From NCBI GenBank assembly GCA_002371295.1, contig DFGZ01000332.1:1-7218 (forward strand): a stretch of DNA of 7,218 bases, in the 5' to 3' direction. Origin of the DNA: Oribacterium sp. UBA3737 (GTDB taxonomy: Bacteria > Bacillota_A > Clostridia > Lachnospirales > Lachnospiraceae). Of this stretch, positions 6,472 through 7,218 are shown piece after piece. How positions within the stretch are numbered: the first letter of the stretch is position 1; every line of letters starts with the position of its first letter. The translations under genes were made by a program, and so were the position numbers. The notes under the pieces were generated by a model, which had not been told where the DNA came from, searched no databases, and saw only the letters and a list, made by a program, of their open reading frames with translations.

Positions 6472-6517
6472 AAAAGGTCCCGCAGTTTTCCAATTTGAAA
6501 TCTGCGGGACCTTTTTT
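6472..6517. terminator. Bidirectional terminator between rlmI and rpiB
   Basis: GGTCCCGCAG (6476-6485) and CTGCGGGACC (6502-6511) form a perfect 10-bp stem with a 16-nt loop. It is extended by AAAA (6472-6475) on the left and TTTTTT (6512-6517) on the right. It starts 6 nt past the rlmI stop and lies 12 nt past the rpiB stop, and serves both. Confidence 0.94.
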
Positions 6518-6529
6518 ATAAATCCTGTT

Positions 6530-6997
6530 TTATGCTTCTTCGGCAGCCTTAAGATGCTGTGTATCCTGAATTTCCATGATCATGTCAACACGATTTCCGT
6601 GACGTCCGCCCTCAAACTTCGCATTTATCCATGCATCAACGATCTGCTTTGCAGTCTCTATTCCTATAACTCTTGCACCGAAGCATATAACATTGGAATT
6701 GTTATGACGCTTGCTCATCTCTGCAGAATACGGCTCACTGCAGCAGCATGCACGCACACCATCCACCTTGTTGCAGGCAAGACTGATACCTACACCGGTT
6801 CCGCAGATTGCGATACCACCATCAACCTTTCCCTCTGCTACCATCTTACCTACACGATAGCCTGAAATCGGATAGTTAAAGCTGTCTGTTGAATTGGTTC
6901 CCACGTCAACAATCTCGATACCCTTTTCTTCAAGGTACTGCTTGATCTCATTCTTCATGTCTACTGCTGCATGATCATTTCCAATAACTAATTTCAT
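6530..6997 (-). CDS. rpiB: Ribose-5-phosphate isomerase B (RpiB/LacAB family)
   Basis: The 155-residue protein interconverts ribulose 5-phosphate and ribose 5-phosphate in the non-oxidative pentose phosphate pathway, as a cytosolic dimer. Visible active-site residues are Asp8-His9 in IGNDHAA, the catalytic base Cys65 and Thr67 in CGTGVGIS, His98 and Asn99 in RHNNSNV, and phosphate-binding Arg132 and Arg136 in GGRHGNR. The Cys65 motif and RHNN favour RpiB; an allose-6-phosphate isomerase (AlsB) or LacB role is possible, but no sugar transport genes are next to it. Start: two tandem ATGs occur at 7000 and 6997. AGGAG (7009-7005) is 7 nt from the second and 4 nt from the first, so 6997 is preferred. 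The frame extends to 7066 without family similarity. The C-terminal tail after about 140 is polar and slightly longer than in E. coli RpiB. The gene converges with rlmI. Confidence 0.95.
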   Translation of the reverse strand: MKLVIGNDHAAVDMKNEIKQYLEEKGIEIVDVGTNSTDSFNYPISGYRVGKMVAEGKVDGGIAICGTGVGISLACNKVDGVRACCCSEPYSAEMSKRHNNSNVICFGARVIGIETAKQIVDAWINAKFEGGRHGNRVDMIMEIQDTQHLKAAEEA

Positions 6998-7108
6998 CAT
7001 TCTTCTCCTATTATTGAATATTGAGAACCGCTTTTTCATCACTACAGGCGGTCTTTGCGCCAACAATTTGACAAAAAATTATCAGTGCCGTAAATGGTGG
7101 CTTTTCCG

Positions 7109-7134
7109 GATATTGTTAAATAATAATCAATATC
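7109..7134. repeat. A+T-rich inverted repeat upstream of rpiB
   Basis: GATATTG (7109-7115) and CAATATC (7128-7134) are perfect inverted repeats around 12 nt. The motif CAATATCA recurs at 7198-7205. If rpiB starts at the -10 box at 7152-7157, the dyad lies just downstream of the transcript start, where an operator could act. The base composition makes chance occurrence fairly likely. Confidence 0.3.
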
Positions 7135-7151
7135 ACTTCCATTTCGCATGA

Positions 7152-7160
7152 AGTATATCA
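7152..7160 (-). promoter_or_regulatory. Extended -10 promoter candidate for rpiB
   Basis: The minus strand reads TGATATACT, a TG-extended -10 (TATACT). No clear -35 is present. The start would fall near 7145 and leave a leader of about 148 nt that carries the A+T-rich dyad and only a weak 5-bp hairpin (7027-7031 with 7048-7052). The rest of 7001-7218 shows no gene. Confidence 0.35.
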
Positions 7161-7218
7161 CATTTTTTACAAAAGCGGGATAAACGTATTAAATGAACAA
7201 TATCAAAATATATCAATT

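Noticed and set aside
6998..7066. N-terminal extension of RpiB from an upstream ATG at 7066
   Set aside because: The extension is Arg/Lys-rich noise without similarity; AGGAG and the conserved KLVIGNDHA start place initiation at 6997 (or 7000).
7068..7096. Perfect plus-strand -35 TTGACA at 7068-7073
   Set aside because: The hexamer 17 nt on (TAAATG) is a poor -10, and no plus-strand gene follows inside the window.
7193..7218. Plus-strand ATG at 7193 with a frame open to the window edge
   Set aside because: Only eight full codons are visible and no RBS precedes it, so it cannot be supported as a gene start.

Overview
The window looks like a stretch of Firmicutes chromosome, most likely from a Lachnospiraceae-type clostridium. 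This is inferred from moderate G+C, frequent AGA/GGA/ATA codons, strong AGGAGG-type ribosome binding sites, TG-extended -10 boxes, and protein sequences resembling that group. No mobile element, CRISPR array, tRNA or rRNA is visible. All genes except the one cut by the left edge appear complete.

Layout, left to right. (1) 1-1540, minus: the first 513 residues of a GlgX/isoamylase-type GH13 protein. The family scaffold is well kept, but every catalytic position I can align is substituted, so it reads as a pseudoenzyme. (2) 1745-2503, minus: exonuclease III/AP endonuclease (exoA), with a terminator between it and the GlgX-like gene. (3) 2667-4037, plus: a MATE-family efflux protein read from a TTG start, divergent from exoA. 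The two predicted promoters interleave and are flanked by two copies of the palindrome ATCATGAT. (4) 4039-4093: a strong bidirectional terminator. (5) 4095-4916, minus: a PHP-family (YcdX-like) metallophosphoesterase with all nine metal ligands. (6) 4917-5244: a divergent control region holding a 9-bp hairpin, a 13-nt match to the PHP start region, a duplicated RBS-like 12-mer and a possible four-codon ORF. (7) 5245-6465, plus: an RlmI-type 23S rRNA methyltransferase. (8) 6472-6517: a second bidirectional terminator. (9) 6530-6997, minus: ribose-5-phosphate isomerase B. (10) 6998-7218: the rpiB leader and promoter region.

The genes form no obvious pathway. They are mostly single-gene units in divergent or convergent pairs, each convergent junction closed by one shared hairpin: DNA repair, drug or metabolite efflux, a phosphoesterase, rRNA modification and the pentose phosphate pathway. 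The two observations most worth following are the catalytically degenerate GlgX-like protein, which recalls the non-catalytic isoamylase ISA2 of plants, and the hairpin at 5110-5142, whose loop on the minus-strand RNA is complementary over 13 nt to codons 4-8 of the PHP gene.
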